In this document: in pieces, positions 15,560 to 23,623 of the stretch
How the letters are laid out: each line of letters begins with the position of its first letter
Position numbering within the stretch: the stretch's first letter is position 1
Assembly (NCBI RefSeq): GCF_024198215.1
Contig: NZ_JAKCFA010000006.1
Location: forward strand, 310,001-374,000
Reading direction: 5' to 3'
DNA length: 64,000 bases
From: Myxococcus qinghaiensis
Lineage (GTDB): Bacteria; Myxococcota; Myxococcia; Myxococcales; Myxococcaceae
Made by a program: the position numbers and the translations under genes
Notes under the pieces: generated by a model
Told to the model about the DNA's origin: nothing
Databases searched by the model: none
Seen by the model: the letters and a program-made list of their open reading frames with translations, nothing else

Positions 15560-17470
15560 ATGAACCTGTGGATCGCCATCGCCGCTGGATTGAGCCTCGC
15601 GCAGGGACAGAGCGCGTCGCCCTACCCTTCTCCCACGGACCCCTCCGTCAGAGACCCGGCAGCCTCGGCTCTGCGGGATGCGAACGAGCAGGCCGCCGAG
15701 GCAGCGGATGGCGCATGGCTGCCTCCGAACTACGTCATCCGGCCTCCGATGGCGGATGGGACCATCCCGTATGGCGGCTATGGCTACGGGTACAACATCA
15801 CTCCCGTCCTCCCGGATGGAGAGGCGCCTTCGACGTCCGGGCAGGTGGCCGCCGATGAGACGTATCAACGCTACGAGCCCATCCCCGCGCAGGTGCAGGA
15901 AGGCACCGGTGGCAGCGGGGCGGAGGACTCCGACGGGACGACGAGCGGTGATGACACGGGGACCGGCGTCGGCGGTTCGGGCGGCGTGACGACGGGACAG
16001 ACGTCGACGGGTTCGGACAATTCGGGCGATGCGCGAGTCACGCAGCCCGGGGGCTCGAACACCGAGGCCGTGGCTCCGTCGCCGGCGTCGCAGCCTGGCG
16101 GAATCGACGGACCGGGGGCGATGGGCACCACGTCGCAGGGCTCGACCAGTGGCTCCGGAACGACGGCCCCCACCCAGGGGACGGGGTCGGGCTTGTCGAC
16201 ACAGCCCAGCACCCAGGACGCGACTGGTGGCTCGGGCTCGATGGGGACCGGGACGACGGGGTCCTCGGATGTGACGGGGACAGGCACTCCCACACAAGAC
16301 ACGGGCGGAGCGGGCACGAGCACCACGACGACGCCGCCTGACAATCAGAATGCGACGGGCGGTTCGGGCACCAGCACCTCCCCGACTCCCGACAATCCGA
16401 ATGGAACTGGCGGTTCGGGCACCAGCACCTCTCCGACTCCCGACAATCCAAATGGAACTGGCGGTTCGGGCATCTCACCGACTCCCGACAACCCGAACGG
16501 GATTGGTGGCTCGGTCATCTCACCGACTCCCGACAATCCGAACGGGATTGGTGGCTCGGTCATCTCCCCGACTCCCGATAATCCGAACGCGACGGGTGGC
16601 TCGGGAACGGGCACCTCGACTCCCAACAATACAAACGGGACTGGTGGCTCAGGCACCACGACCCCTGACAACTCAAACGGGATGGGTGGTTCAGGTACCA
16701 CGCCCCCTGACAACTCGAACGGGACTGGTGGCTCAGGAACTACGACGCCCGACAACTCGAACGGGACTGGTGGCTCGGGCACCGGCACCACGGCGCAGCC
16801 CGAGAATCAGGACTCGCTCGGCGGCTTCGGGCCCACCGAAAATGAGCAACTCGACGGACAGGGCGGCTCGGGCTCTTCGACGACCACACCCGTTCAGCCG
16901 CAGCAGCAGTCCTCCGTGAGCGGGCAGCAGACCGGTAACGCCGCCGTGACTGCTTCAGCCCAGGCCCCCAAGCCCACCGCCACGGACGAAGAGGTGGCTC
17001 AACTGAAGGCCCGCCTCCAGCAAGTCGAAGAGGAGCTCAAGGCACGCGACACCCAGATTGAACAGAACGCCCAGGCCACCCAGCAGCAGGTCGACACGTT
17101 CGGCGAGCGCGCCGTCGACACCGAACGCTCACGCCAGCAACGCCTCTCCGCACTCCAGAGCGCGGGCGAATGGATGCTCGCGGCTGACGCGGCGCTTCAA
17201 CAGGGTGAAGACGACGTGGGCAACGCACTCGACATCGCCGACAGCGCCTTCGCCGACCTTCGCGACAGCGCCGCCGAGTTCGGCCAGGGCACCGTCATCG
17301 TTCACGCCGAGCGCGCCCGCGCCCTGCTCAACCTCGCACGCGACGCGGCAGGTCGAAGCGACACCTACTCCGCGCGACTCGCGCTCCAGGATGCGGGCGT
17401 CGAACTCAGCCTCGCTCGCGGCGCCAGCCTCGGCAGGTCCGGCACGGGCAACTCCCTGCTCACTCCATGA
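15560..17470 (+). CDS. Secreted repeat protein with Gly/Thr/Asn-rich array and C-terminal coiled coil
   Basis: This 636-residue protein has a short signal-like N-terminus (MNLWIAIAAGLSLAQGQ). About 20-100 is moderately ordered with a Tyr/Gly motif (GGYGYGYNI). About 105-255 is Gly/Ser/Thr low complexity. Then come some ten repeats of the kind PDNPNGTGGSGT (about 257-415). Residues 470-636 are helical: a coiled coil (VAQLKARLQQVEEELKARDT) followed by DUF4398-like helices (WMLAADAALQQGEDDVGNAL, HAERARALLNLARDAAGRS) that recall small lipoprotein or peptidoglycan-associated domains. The repeats suggest an extended stalk on the cell surface or in the periplasm. No catalytic motif is seen. A strong terminator follows at 17481-17510. 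Confidence 0.8.
   Translation: MNLWIAIAAGLSLAQGQSASPYPSPTDPSVRDPAASALRDANEQAAEAADGAWLPPNYVIRPPMADGTIPYGGYGYGYNITPVLPDGEAPSTSGQVAADETYQRYEPIPAQVQEGTGGSGAEDSDGTTSGDDTGTGVGGSGGVTTGQTSTGSDNSGDARVTQPGGSNTEAVAPSPASQPGGIDGPGAMGTTSQGSTSGSGTTAPTQGTGSGLSTQPSTQDATGGSGSMGTGTTGSSDVTGTGTPTQDTGGAGTSTTTTPPDNQNATGGSGTSTSPTPDNPNGTGGSGTSTSPTPDNPNGTGGSGISPTPDNPNGIGGSVISPTPDNPNGIGGSVISPTPDNPNATGGSGTGTSTPNNTNGTGGSGTTTPDNSNGMGGSGTTPPDNSNGTGGSGTTTPDNSNGTGGSGTGTTAQPENQDSLGGFGPTENEQLDGQGGSGSSTTTPVQPQQQSSVSGQQTGNAAVTASAQAPKPTATDEEVAQLKARLQQVEEELKARDTQIEQNAQATQQQVDTFGERAVDTERSRQQRLSALQSAGEWMLAADAALQQGEDDVGNALDIADSAFADLRDSAAEFGQGTVIVHAERARALLNLARDAAGRSDTYSARLALQDAGVELSLARGASLGRSGTGNSLLTP
16330..16800 (+). repeat. 42-51 bp coding tandem repeats (Asn-Gly-Thr-Gly-Gly type)
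   Basis: About ten in-frame copies encode variants of PTPDNPNGTGGSGT. The first units carry an extra Ser-Thr-Ser (17 residues), the middle ones are 15 residues (GIGGSVIS) and the last ones 14 residues (TTPDNSNGTGGSG). Neighbouring copies are nearly identical at the base level, a sign of recent slippage or unequal crossing-over. Confidence 0.9.
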
Positions 17471-17480
17471 CGCGATGCAG

Positions 17481-17510
17481 GAGGGGCGCCTCACACACCA
17501 GGCGCCCCTC
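17481..17510 (+). terminator. Terminator after the repeat protein gene
   Basis: A perfect 11-bp stem (GAGGGGCGCCT at 17481-17491, AGGCGCCCCTC at 17500-17510) with an 8-base loop is followed by TTCCCT. The leftward gene's 3' end is 31 bases further on, so it may serve both directions. Confidence 0.8.
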
Positions 17511-17541
17511 TTCCCTCAACCGACGACGTCGTGACAGCCCG

Positions 17542-18993
17542 TCACGGAGCCGCAGGAGTCTCGCGGAAGATGAGCAGCCCGCGTGACGACTCCGTCGCGT
17601 ACACGTACCCGTCCCCAGGCACGCTCACGCTGTTGAGCCCGTCGAAGAACGAGACACCGCGGCCCGTGTCCGCCTCGCGCCAGGTGTTGTAGTACGCCAC
17701 CTGCCGGGGAACGCTCGGGTTGCTCACGTCCAGCACGCGCAGGCCGTCCTGATAGTGCGCCACGTAGAGCTTCGTTCCCGCCAGCGTCATCGCGCGGATG
17801 GAGACCTCCTGACGGATCCGGAACTCGCCCACCTGGAGCACGCTCGCCGGTGAGGCCACGTCCAGCACACTCAGGTGCGCGCCCCAGTCCTCGCCACCCG
17901 TGAAGGCCAGGATGCGGTCCCCCACCGTGCCCACCGCCGCCGTGCGCGCCGGCCCACCGGCGAATCGTCCCAGCAGCTTCGGAGTCGACGGCGTGGTGAT
18001 GTCCGACACCGACAGGCCGAAGGTCCAGTTGCTCACGTACAGCCGGTTGCCCATCACCGCCACGTCCATCGGCACTTCACCGCTGAGCGGCTCCGCGCCC
18101 TCGATGAAGTAGCGGTCCAGCAGCTTCGGCTGCGTGGGCGTCGTCACGTCGAAGATGAGCACCTCGCCGTTGGGCGAAGGCGACGCGGCGAACAACAGGT
18201 TGCCCTCCAACGCCAACGACGACACATCCACCGCGGGGTCCGCCAACGCGCGCAGGAACGCGGGCTCCGCCGGCTTCTCCAAGCTGTAGAGGGAGAGGCC
18301 GCTGCCCTGCGTCGCCACGAAGAGCGTCGTGCCCTTCACCAACACGTCGTTGTAGACGTCGGTGTTGCGCTTGGCCGCGCCCACCTGCGTCGCCTCCGCC
18401 GGGTTGCGCACGTCGTAGACGAAGAGGCCCTCGATACCCGCGGGCACGTAGGCGTAGCCCCCGGACACCACCAGGTCCTTGGCGAGGCCGCGCGGCACCA
18501 CCAGCTCCTTCACCAGCTCCAGGCCCGAGGACTCGGCCTCGCCGGTGTTGCGCTCGATGCGCGCGCCCGCGAAGGTGCCCTGCAGGTCCAGCTCTCCGTC
18601 CACACACCGACGGAACGTGCCACCCAGCTTCGTCGGCGCGGTCGCGGAGCACCCGGTGAACGAGTACCGCACCGTGCGGCCAAACGTGTCCACCACGTCG
18701 GCGGCCATATAGAAAGTGTCTTCCGTGAGCTGCTGCTCCGTCACCGGCAGGCCCAGAATCTGCGCGCCGGAACCGCCCGACAACTTCAGCGCGCCCGCGG
18801 AGCCCGTTCCGTCGTTCAGTTCGACATTGACGTTCCACACCCCAGAGGCCTGCACCGTGGCCAGGGTTGAACGCTGACAGGACGACAGGTTGATGGCGGC
18901 AAGATGACACTCCGCCTTGTTCTTGGAGTCGTCGTCCTTGCCGCAACCCAGGGCGAGGACCAGCGTGCTGCTCAGTAGGAAGAAGCGTCTCAT
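17542..18993 (-). CDS. LVIVD-repeat beta-propeller lipoprotein
   Basis: This 483-residue lipoprotein has a signal MRRFFLLSSTLVLALGCGK with the lipidated Cys at 17. Residues 20-150 form a Cys-containing N-terminal domain with GCSATAPTKLGGTFRRC. From about 160 come seven or so repeats of about 45 residues with the LVIVD pattern, for example GYAYVPAGIEGLFVYDVRNP, NRLYVSNWTFGLSVSDITTP and TKLYVAHYQDGLRVLDVSNP. These fold as a surface beta-propeller of unknown ligand, a type abundant in myxobacteria. The ATG at 18991-18993 opens the signal peptide; the longer frame upstream is basic junk. It is divergent from the protease-barrel gene, with 192 bases between starts. Confidence 0.88.
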   Translation of the reverse strand: MRRFFLLSSTLVLALGCGKDDDSKNKAECHLAAINLSSCQRSTLATVQASGVWNVNVELNDGTGSAGALKLSGGSGAQILGLPVTEQQLTEDTFYMAADVVDTFGRTVRYSFTGCSATAPTKLGGTFRRCVDGELDLQGTFAGARIERNTGEAESSGLELVKELVVPRGLAKDLVVSGGYAYVPAGIEGLFVYDVRNPAEATQVGAAKRNTDVYNDVLVKGTTLFVATQGSGLSLYSLEKPAEPAFLRALADPAVDVSSLALEGNLLFAASPSPNGEVLIFDVTTPTQPKLLDRYFIEGAEPLSGEVPMDVAVMGNRLYVSNWTFGLSVSDITTPSTPKLLGRFAGGPARTAAVGTVGDRILAFTGGEDWGAHLSVLDVASPASVLQVGEFRIRQEVSIRAMTLAGTKLYVAHYQDGLRVLDVSNPSVPRQVAYYNTWREADTGRGVSFFDGLNSVSVPGDGYVYATESSRGLLIFRETPAAP

Positions 18994-19100
18994 GGCCCGT
19001 ATGCATACCGGGCGTTGGAACCCAACGAAAGCCCCTCCCTCTTTCTCCCCAAGGGAGCGGCGACGTCCACCGCCCGGCAAGTAAACGGAAAGAAATTATC

Positions 19101-19137
19101 CAAGCGCTTGTATAGGCTCGCTCTTGAGAGCGAGCCT
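19101..19137. promoter_or_regulatory. Twin palindromes in the leader of the protease-barrel gene
   Basis: CAAGCGCTTG (19101-19110) is a perfect 10-bp palindrome. Three bases on, AGGCTCGCTC (19114-19123) pairs with GAGCGAGCCT (19128-19137) around TTGA. The bases between and into the second arm read TATAGG, a possible -10 element. The DNA could act as operators, or the second repeat as a hairpin in the mRNA leader 49 bases before the GTG start. Confidence 0.5.
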
Positions 19138-19185
19138 CCCAGGAAGCACCTGTCTCGCCAGTACCCCACCCCAGAGGTGACCTTC

Positions 19186-22100
19186 GTGAACCCCCGTCTC
19201 CTCGCTGCCGCCGCGCTGACCCTGCTCCTCCCGGAGCTGGCGTTGGCCCAGGTCTTCGTCGTGCCTCGTCGCCCGGGCAAGACGCCGGTGAACAGCTTCG
19301 AGTTCGAGTGGCGGCACGTCGACATCCTCGTGGGCCCCGCCGCCACCGGGGTCGCCAAGCCGCCAGAGAGGACAGCGCATGAGCAGCCGCCCGGTGCCCA
19401 GGGTGGCGCCAACCCGGACGCTCCCACCACCCACCCGGATACCGGCGACACCAAGTCGGTCCCCGCCGGCCCGCCTACCGGCTCCGAGCCCTCCACCAGC
19501 CTGTCCCCCAGCCCTCCGCCCCTGCTCGCGGAGCAGCAGGACGGCGGCACCCCTCCGGATGCCCTCGCGGGCAATGAGGACGGAGGTACGCCCCCTTCAG
19601 GCGCGACGGCGGGAATCGGAGAGGACGGCGGCACGCCCCTGAGCAGCTTCCTGGGGGATGGCGGTCCGTCGGCGGGCAGCGGCCCCGCGCTGGGCAGTGG
19701 CCCGGCCCTGGGCGGCAGCCCTGATGGTGGATTCAGCTACACCTACGCGAAGACGCTCGGCGCCAAGGCCGGCGGCGTGCGCTTCTACTTCTACGAGCGG
19801 GAGCGCGTGGTCGCCGAGCGCGCCGCGCCGCTCATCGAAGAGGCGTACCGGTACCTCGTGGACACGTTCCAGTACGTCCCCACGGAGACCTTCCCGTACA
19901 TCCTCTACAGCAGCTACCAGGAGTTCCTTCAGACGAACCTCTTCCCGCTGTCCGAGGGCACCCTGGGTGTCACCAGCACGGAGGACCTGAAGCTCACCCT
20001 GCCGTACCTGGGTGACCACCGACTCTTCGAGGAGATCTCCACCCACGAACTGGCGCACCAGTTCACCATCCAGAAGGTCCGCACCGTGGCCGAGCAGGCC
20101 AAGGTGTTCGGCGAGCCCCTCCAGGCGATTCCCCTGTGGTTCATCGAAGGTATCGCCGAGTTCTACGCCAAGCGGGGCATGGACCCCGAGGCGGAGATGC
20201 TCGTGCGCGACCTGCTCGTCAACCCGGACCTCTACAAGGGCTACGCCTTCCTCGACTTCTTCTCCCCCGGGCCCTACGGCTACCTGTGGATCTACAAGGT
20301 CGGCCAGGTGCGCGTGGCCTTCCTCGAGGAGGAGTACGGCAAGGGCTTCATCCAGCGCGTGCTGGAGGACACGCCCCGGCTGGTGGGCGGCTCCAAGGAC
20401 TCACCGTCCATCAAGTTCGAGGAGCTGCTGGAGCGCCTCACGGGAGATGATCCGAAGCGGCTGTCGGCGCGGTTCGAGAACTGGCTGAAGCGCCGGGCGT
20501 ACAAGACGTACCTCGGCTCGGAGCAGTCGGCGCCCGCGTTGGACCTGCTCGACAAGGCGCCCGGCTACATCACCGCCATGGCCAGCTCGCCGGACGGCAC
20601 CGTCCTGGCGATGCGCACCATCGTCCCCGAGACGGGTGAGAGCCGGCTGTACATCATGGACCCGCGCGCGCCGGACAAGTCGGTGAAGGTCGCCGGTGAC
20701 GGCGTGCCCGGTGTGGAGTCGCTGCACCCCATCTCCGGCCGCAGCTTCGCGCTGGCCAAGGACAAGCTGGCCTTCGTCGCCGAAATCACCGGCCGCGACG
20801 TCATCTACGTGCAGGACTACAAACACACCGTGGAGAAGCGCGCCAACGACGTGCTGGTGCGCCGCAACCCCATCCGCACCGGCATCGACCGGGAGGTGGG
20901 CACGACGGTGCAGTTGGACGTGGGCGACCGCAAGGCGTACCGCATCGACAAGCACGGCATCCTGGCGGCGTACTCGCCGGCCCTCTCGCCGGATGGGCGC
21001 TACGTGGCCTTCATCGGCATCCAGGACGAGGGCCTGCGCGACGTCTACGTCATCGACCTGAACGCGAGCCCGGACGCCAAGCCCCTGCAGCTCACCGACG
21101 ACGTGTTCTCCGAGCGCCAGGTGACGTGGGGCCCCGCGGGCATCGTCTTCACGTCGGACGCCACGTCGCACCGCAAGTTCAACCTCTTCCGCGTGAAGCT
21201 GGACGCGCCCCGCCAGGTGGAGCGGCTGACGAGCGAGGAGCGGGACCACGCGGATCCGCTGGCCCTGGCCGATGGCCGCGTGTTCTTCACCGCCTTCAAC
21301 AACAGCAGCTCGGATTTGCACGAGCTGATGGCGGACGGCCGCATCGTCCGCCGCACGGACCTGACCACCGGCGTCTTCGAGCCGGGCGCCGGCCCCGAGG
21401 GCGGCCTGTGGATGCTCTTCCACGTGTCGGGTGAGCGGAAGCCCGCGGTGCTCAGGCCGCCGCGCATGCTCGCGCTGGACGTGCCGGCGGAGCCTCCGCC
21501 GGAGCCGCCCAACCCGCTGGCGGTGCGGCCCCTCACGGATGCGCAGGCGTATGAGCCCTTCTCGCGGAAGAACCTGGAGTTCGGCCCCATCTTCGGCTTC
21601 GCGGGCGCGGGCGGCGGCGGCTTCGTCGGTCAGCTCTTCGCGGCGGCGAGCGACCGCATGAGGGATCACCAGTTCATCCTCACCCTGGCGGTGTACGGCA
21701 GCTTCGATTTGACGGACGGCTACATGCTGTACATCAACGACGCGGGCCGGACGACGTGGGGCGGCGGTCTGTTCCAGTCGCTGCGCTTCCGCGTGGACCA
21801 GACGTTCGAGGACTCACCCGTCTTCTTCACGTCGGCGGAGCGCTACTTCGGCGCGCTCGGCAGCCTGCGCTATCCGCTCAGCACGTTCTTCTTCGTCCAG
21901 GGCGACCTGAGCATGGGCGGAACCAAGTACTTCCTCGATGACCAGACGGAGTTCCGCCTCTTCTTCCCGGACCGCAACGAGGCCAACCGGGAGCTCCTGT
22001 CGGAGTGGAACGCGAAGAACGGCTCCATCCGCTTCCAGACCGAGCTCAGCGGTCAGGTGGGCTACGACAGCCTCAAGTACCACTACGCCACCGGCCCGCT

Positions 22101-22740
22101 GTCGGGCAGCTCCGCGTTGCTGGAGATGACGTTGGGCGTGCAGCCGTTCGACAGCCAGGCGTACGGAAACCTGCGGTTGGATGCGGAGCGCTACTTCCCC
22201 ATCTACGGCCGCACCCACCTGTTCCTGCGCGGCGGCGCGGGCACGACGCTCGGCGGACGCTACGCGCGCTCCTACTTCCTGTCGTCGTTCGACACCCTGC
22301 GCGGCGTGAACTTCGGCGACGAGCGGTGGCTGCTCGGCCGCAACTTCGCCTTCTCCACGCTGGAGCTGCAGCTGCCCCTCAACGACATCATCCGCGTGGC
22401 CTTCCTGAGTGATTTGGAGGCCATCGCGGCGATGGACGTGGGTGGCGTGGGCAACAGCGCCGAGGACCTGTGGGACCACCGCGTCCTCAACGCCGTCGTC
22501 GGTGTGAACCTGGCACTGGGACCCCTGCTGCTGCGGCTGCACTTCGGCAGGCCGCTCGACATCGGCGCCAAGGCCGGCAAGCCGGACTCCGGCTGGGTGA
22601 CGAACTTCTCGCTGGGCATCGCCGGCCTCAACGGCTTCTTCGACCAGGGGAACACCGGCGCGACGAATGGCGCGACCCAGCCCGCCTCTCCGGCGCTGAT
22701 GCCCGCGCAGGGCGGTGGCTACACCTCGCCTCGACACTGA
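19186..22740 (+). CDS. Surface metallopeptidase fused to a TolB-like propeller and outer-membrane barrel
   Basis: This 1184-residue protein has a signal peptide ending LTLLLPELALAQ. A disordered Pro/Gly/Asp-Gly-Gly linker spans about 35-180. An MA-clan metallopeptidase domain follows (about 185-450), with HELAH at 287-291 and a probable third zinc ligand Glu321 in WFIEGIAEFYAKRG. A propeller of TolB/PD40 repeats (about 460-770; YSPALSPDGRYVAFIGIQDE is one blade) comes next. From about 795 a beta-barrel runs to about 1150 with strands such as DHQFILTLAVYGSFDLTDGY. The GTG at 19186 with AGAGGTGA upstream starts a clean signal peptide, so the in-frame ATG at 19015 is rejected. The protein is probably anchored in the outer membrane with the protease exposed. 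Confidence 0.85.
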   Translation: MNPRLLAAAALTLLLPELALAQVFVVPRRPGKTPVNSFEFEWRHVDILVGPAATGVAKPPERTAHEQPPGAQGGANPDAPTTHPDTGDTKSVPAGPPTGSEPSTSLSPSPPPLLAEQQDGGTPPDALAGNEDGGTPPSGATAGIGEDGGTPLSSFLGDGGPSAGSGPALGSGPALGGSPDGGFSYTYAKTLGAKAGGVRFYFYERERVVAERAAPLIEEAYRYLVDTFQYVPTETFPYILYSSYQEFLQTNLFPLSEGTLGVTSTEDLKLTLPYLGDHRLFEEISTHELAHQFTIQKVRTVAEQAKVFGEPLQAIPLWFIEGIAEFYAKRGMDPEAEMLVRDLLVNPDLYKGYAFLDFFSPGPYGYLWIYKVGQVRVAFLEEEYGKGFIQRVLEDTPRLVGGSKDSPSIKFEELLERLTGDDPKRLSARFENWLKRRAYKTYLGSEQSAPALDLLDKAPGYITAMASSPDGTVLAMRTIVPETGESRLYIMDPRAPDKSVKVAGDGVPGVESLHPISGRSFALAKDKLAFVAEITGRDVIYVQDYKHTVEKRANDVLVRRNPIRTGIDREVGTTVQLDVGDRKAYRIDKHGILAAYSPALSPDGRYVAFIGIQDEGLRDVYVIDLNASPDAKPLQLTDDVFSERQVTWGPAGIVFTSDATSHRKFNLFRVKLDAPRQVERLTSEERDHADPLALADGRVFFTAFNNSSSDLHELMADGRIVRRTDLTTGVFEPGAGPEGGLWMLFHVSGERKPAVLRPPRMLALDVPAEPPPEPPNPLAVRPLTDAQAYEPFSRKNLEFGPIFGFAGAGGGGFVGQLFAAASDRMRDHQFILTLAVYGSFDLTDGYMLYINDAGRTTWGGGLFQSLRFRVDQTFEDSPVFFTSAERYFGALGSLRYPLSTFFFVQGDLSMGGTKYFLDDQTEFRLFFPDRNEANRELLSEWNAKNGSIRFQTELSGQVGYDSLKYHYATGPLSGSSALLEMTLGVQPFDSQAYGNLRLDAERYFPIYGRTHLFLRGGAGTTLGGRYARSYFLSSFDTLRGVNFGDERWLLGRNFAFSTLELQLPLNDIIRVAFLSDLEAIAAMDVGGVGNSAEDLWDHRVLNAVVGVNLALGPLLLRLHFGRPLDIGAKAGKPDSGWVTNFSLGIAGLNGFFDQGNTGATNGATQPASPALMPAQGGGYTSPRH

Positions 22741-22754
22741 GGCGACACAAGGCC

Positions 22755-22786
22755 GCCCCCGCTCCCTTCATCGGGTGAGCGGGGGC
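22755..22786. terminator. Bidirectional terminator between convergent genes
   Basis: GCCCCCGCTC (22755-22764) and GAGCGGGGGC (22777-22786) form a perfect 10-bp stem in the 71 bases between the protease-barrel gene and the leftward membrane-protein gene. Confidence 0.75.
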
Positions 22787-22811
22787 CTGGCGAAGCACGA
22801 AGGCACGGGCG

Positions 22812-23279
22812 TCAGGACTGCGCGGCCACGAGCGCCGCGTTGGCCTTGGCCATGGGCCCGCCATCATTGGGGATGCGCTCGAAGTCACCGCGCAGCGCCT
22901 TGATGGCGAACTTCTCCAGGTCGATTTCCCGGCGCGAGCGGATGCCCAGCGCGCGCAAGGGGGCGGACAGGGGCCCGAAGCCGAAGACGCCGTGCTGGAG
23001 GAGGACTCCCGCGGCCACGGCGCTCAGCACCCGCCACCGGCCGCCGTCCTTCTTGCCCAGCAACAGGCCCAGCGTCCCCAGCGCGGCCGTGCACACCATG
23101 ACGGCGCGGTTGAGGTCCCACTCTCGCTCCAGGCGTTGGAGGTAGCGGCTCATCTCGGGGCGGTCCGCGTGCGTCGCCATGTGTCGCACGCACGCCTCCA
23201 CATGCTCGTCGATACGGCGGTTCACCATCAGCGGCGTGTGGTTGCGGGCGGAATCAGACGACTGGTTCCAGGTCTCCAT
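22812..23279 (-). CDS. Small membrane protein with YgaP/DUF2892-like helical hairpin
   Basis: This is a 154-residue protein. About 60-115 contains two hydrophobic helices separated by a short basic loop: LNRAVMVCTAALGTLGLLLG, then GKKDGGRWR, then VLSAVAAGVLLQHGVFGFGP. The pattern resembles the DUF2892 or YgaP-type transmembrane hairpin (PLSAPLRALGIRSRREID continues it). The N-terminus is polar and helical. The chosen ATG at 23277-23279 gives a compact protein; a longer frame is Arg/Pro-rich and shows no domain. Function unknown. Confidence 0.7.
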   Translation of the reverse strand: METWNQSSDSARNHTPLMVNRRIDEHVEACVRHMATHADRPEMSRYLQRLEREWDLNRAVMVCTAALGTLGLLLGKKDGGRWRVLSAVAAGVLLQHGVFGFGPLSAPLRALGIRSRREIDLEKFAIKALRGDFERIPNDGGPMAKANAALVAAQS

Positions 23280-23623
23280 CGCGGGCGTCTCCCTGTCGCG
23301 GCGCTCCCCTCTTCCTCTAGAAGCTAGGCCCGACGTTCCGCGTCGGGAACAGCGGTGGGAAGAAGGGAAGACGGCTTCCTTGCCTGCCCGCCTGCCCCAC
23401 CAGGGAGGCTCGCGGACGACGTGTGGCTCCTCGCGAAGCCCCCACGCCGACACGGGGGTCGACGGGTCCCCTGCCCTCCAGGGTGAAGCAAATGACCGGC
23501 CCAGGAAGGGAAATCCCTTTCATCAACTACCCGCCCCACGGCGTCTTGGGGCACTGGCAACGTTCACTTTCGGGCGTCGCACGTCTGCCTTCATGAGGCA
23601 TGAGCCTTGCTCACCCCCCCCGG
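23280..23623. other. 344-base divergent intergenic region
   Basis: This non-coding stretch lies between the leftward membrane-protein gene and the rightward CotH-like gene. It contains an inverted repeat AAGGGA-AA-TCCCTT (23506-23519), a possible regulator site. I see no convincing promoter hexamers and no RNA gene; short open frames across it lack ribosome sites and domain sequence. Confidence 0.4.

Noticed and set aside
16330..16800. Repeat cluster that might be CRISPR or intergenic satellite
   Set aside because: In-frame units of 14-17 codons with no spacers; part of the secreted repeat protein.
19015..19185. Upstream ATG as start of the protease-barrel gene
   Set aside because: It would put 57 residues before a perfect signal peptide and place the palindromes in coding sequence.
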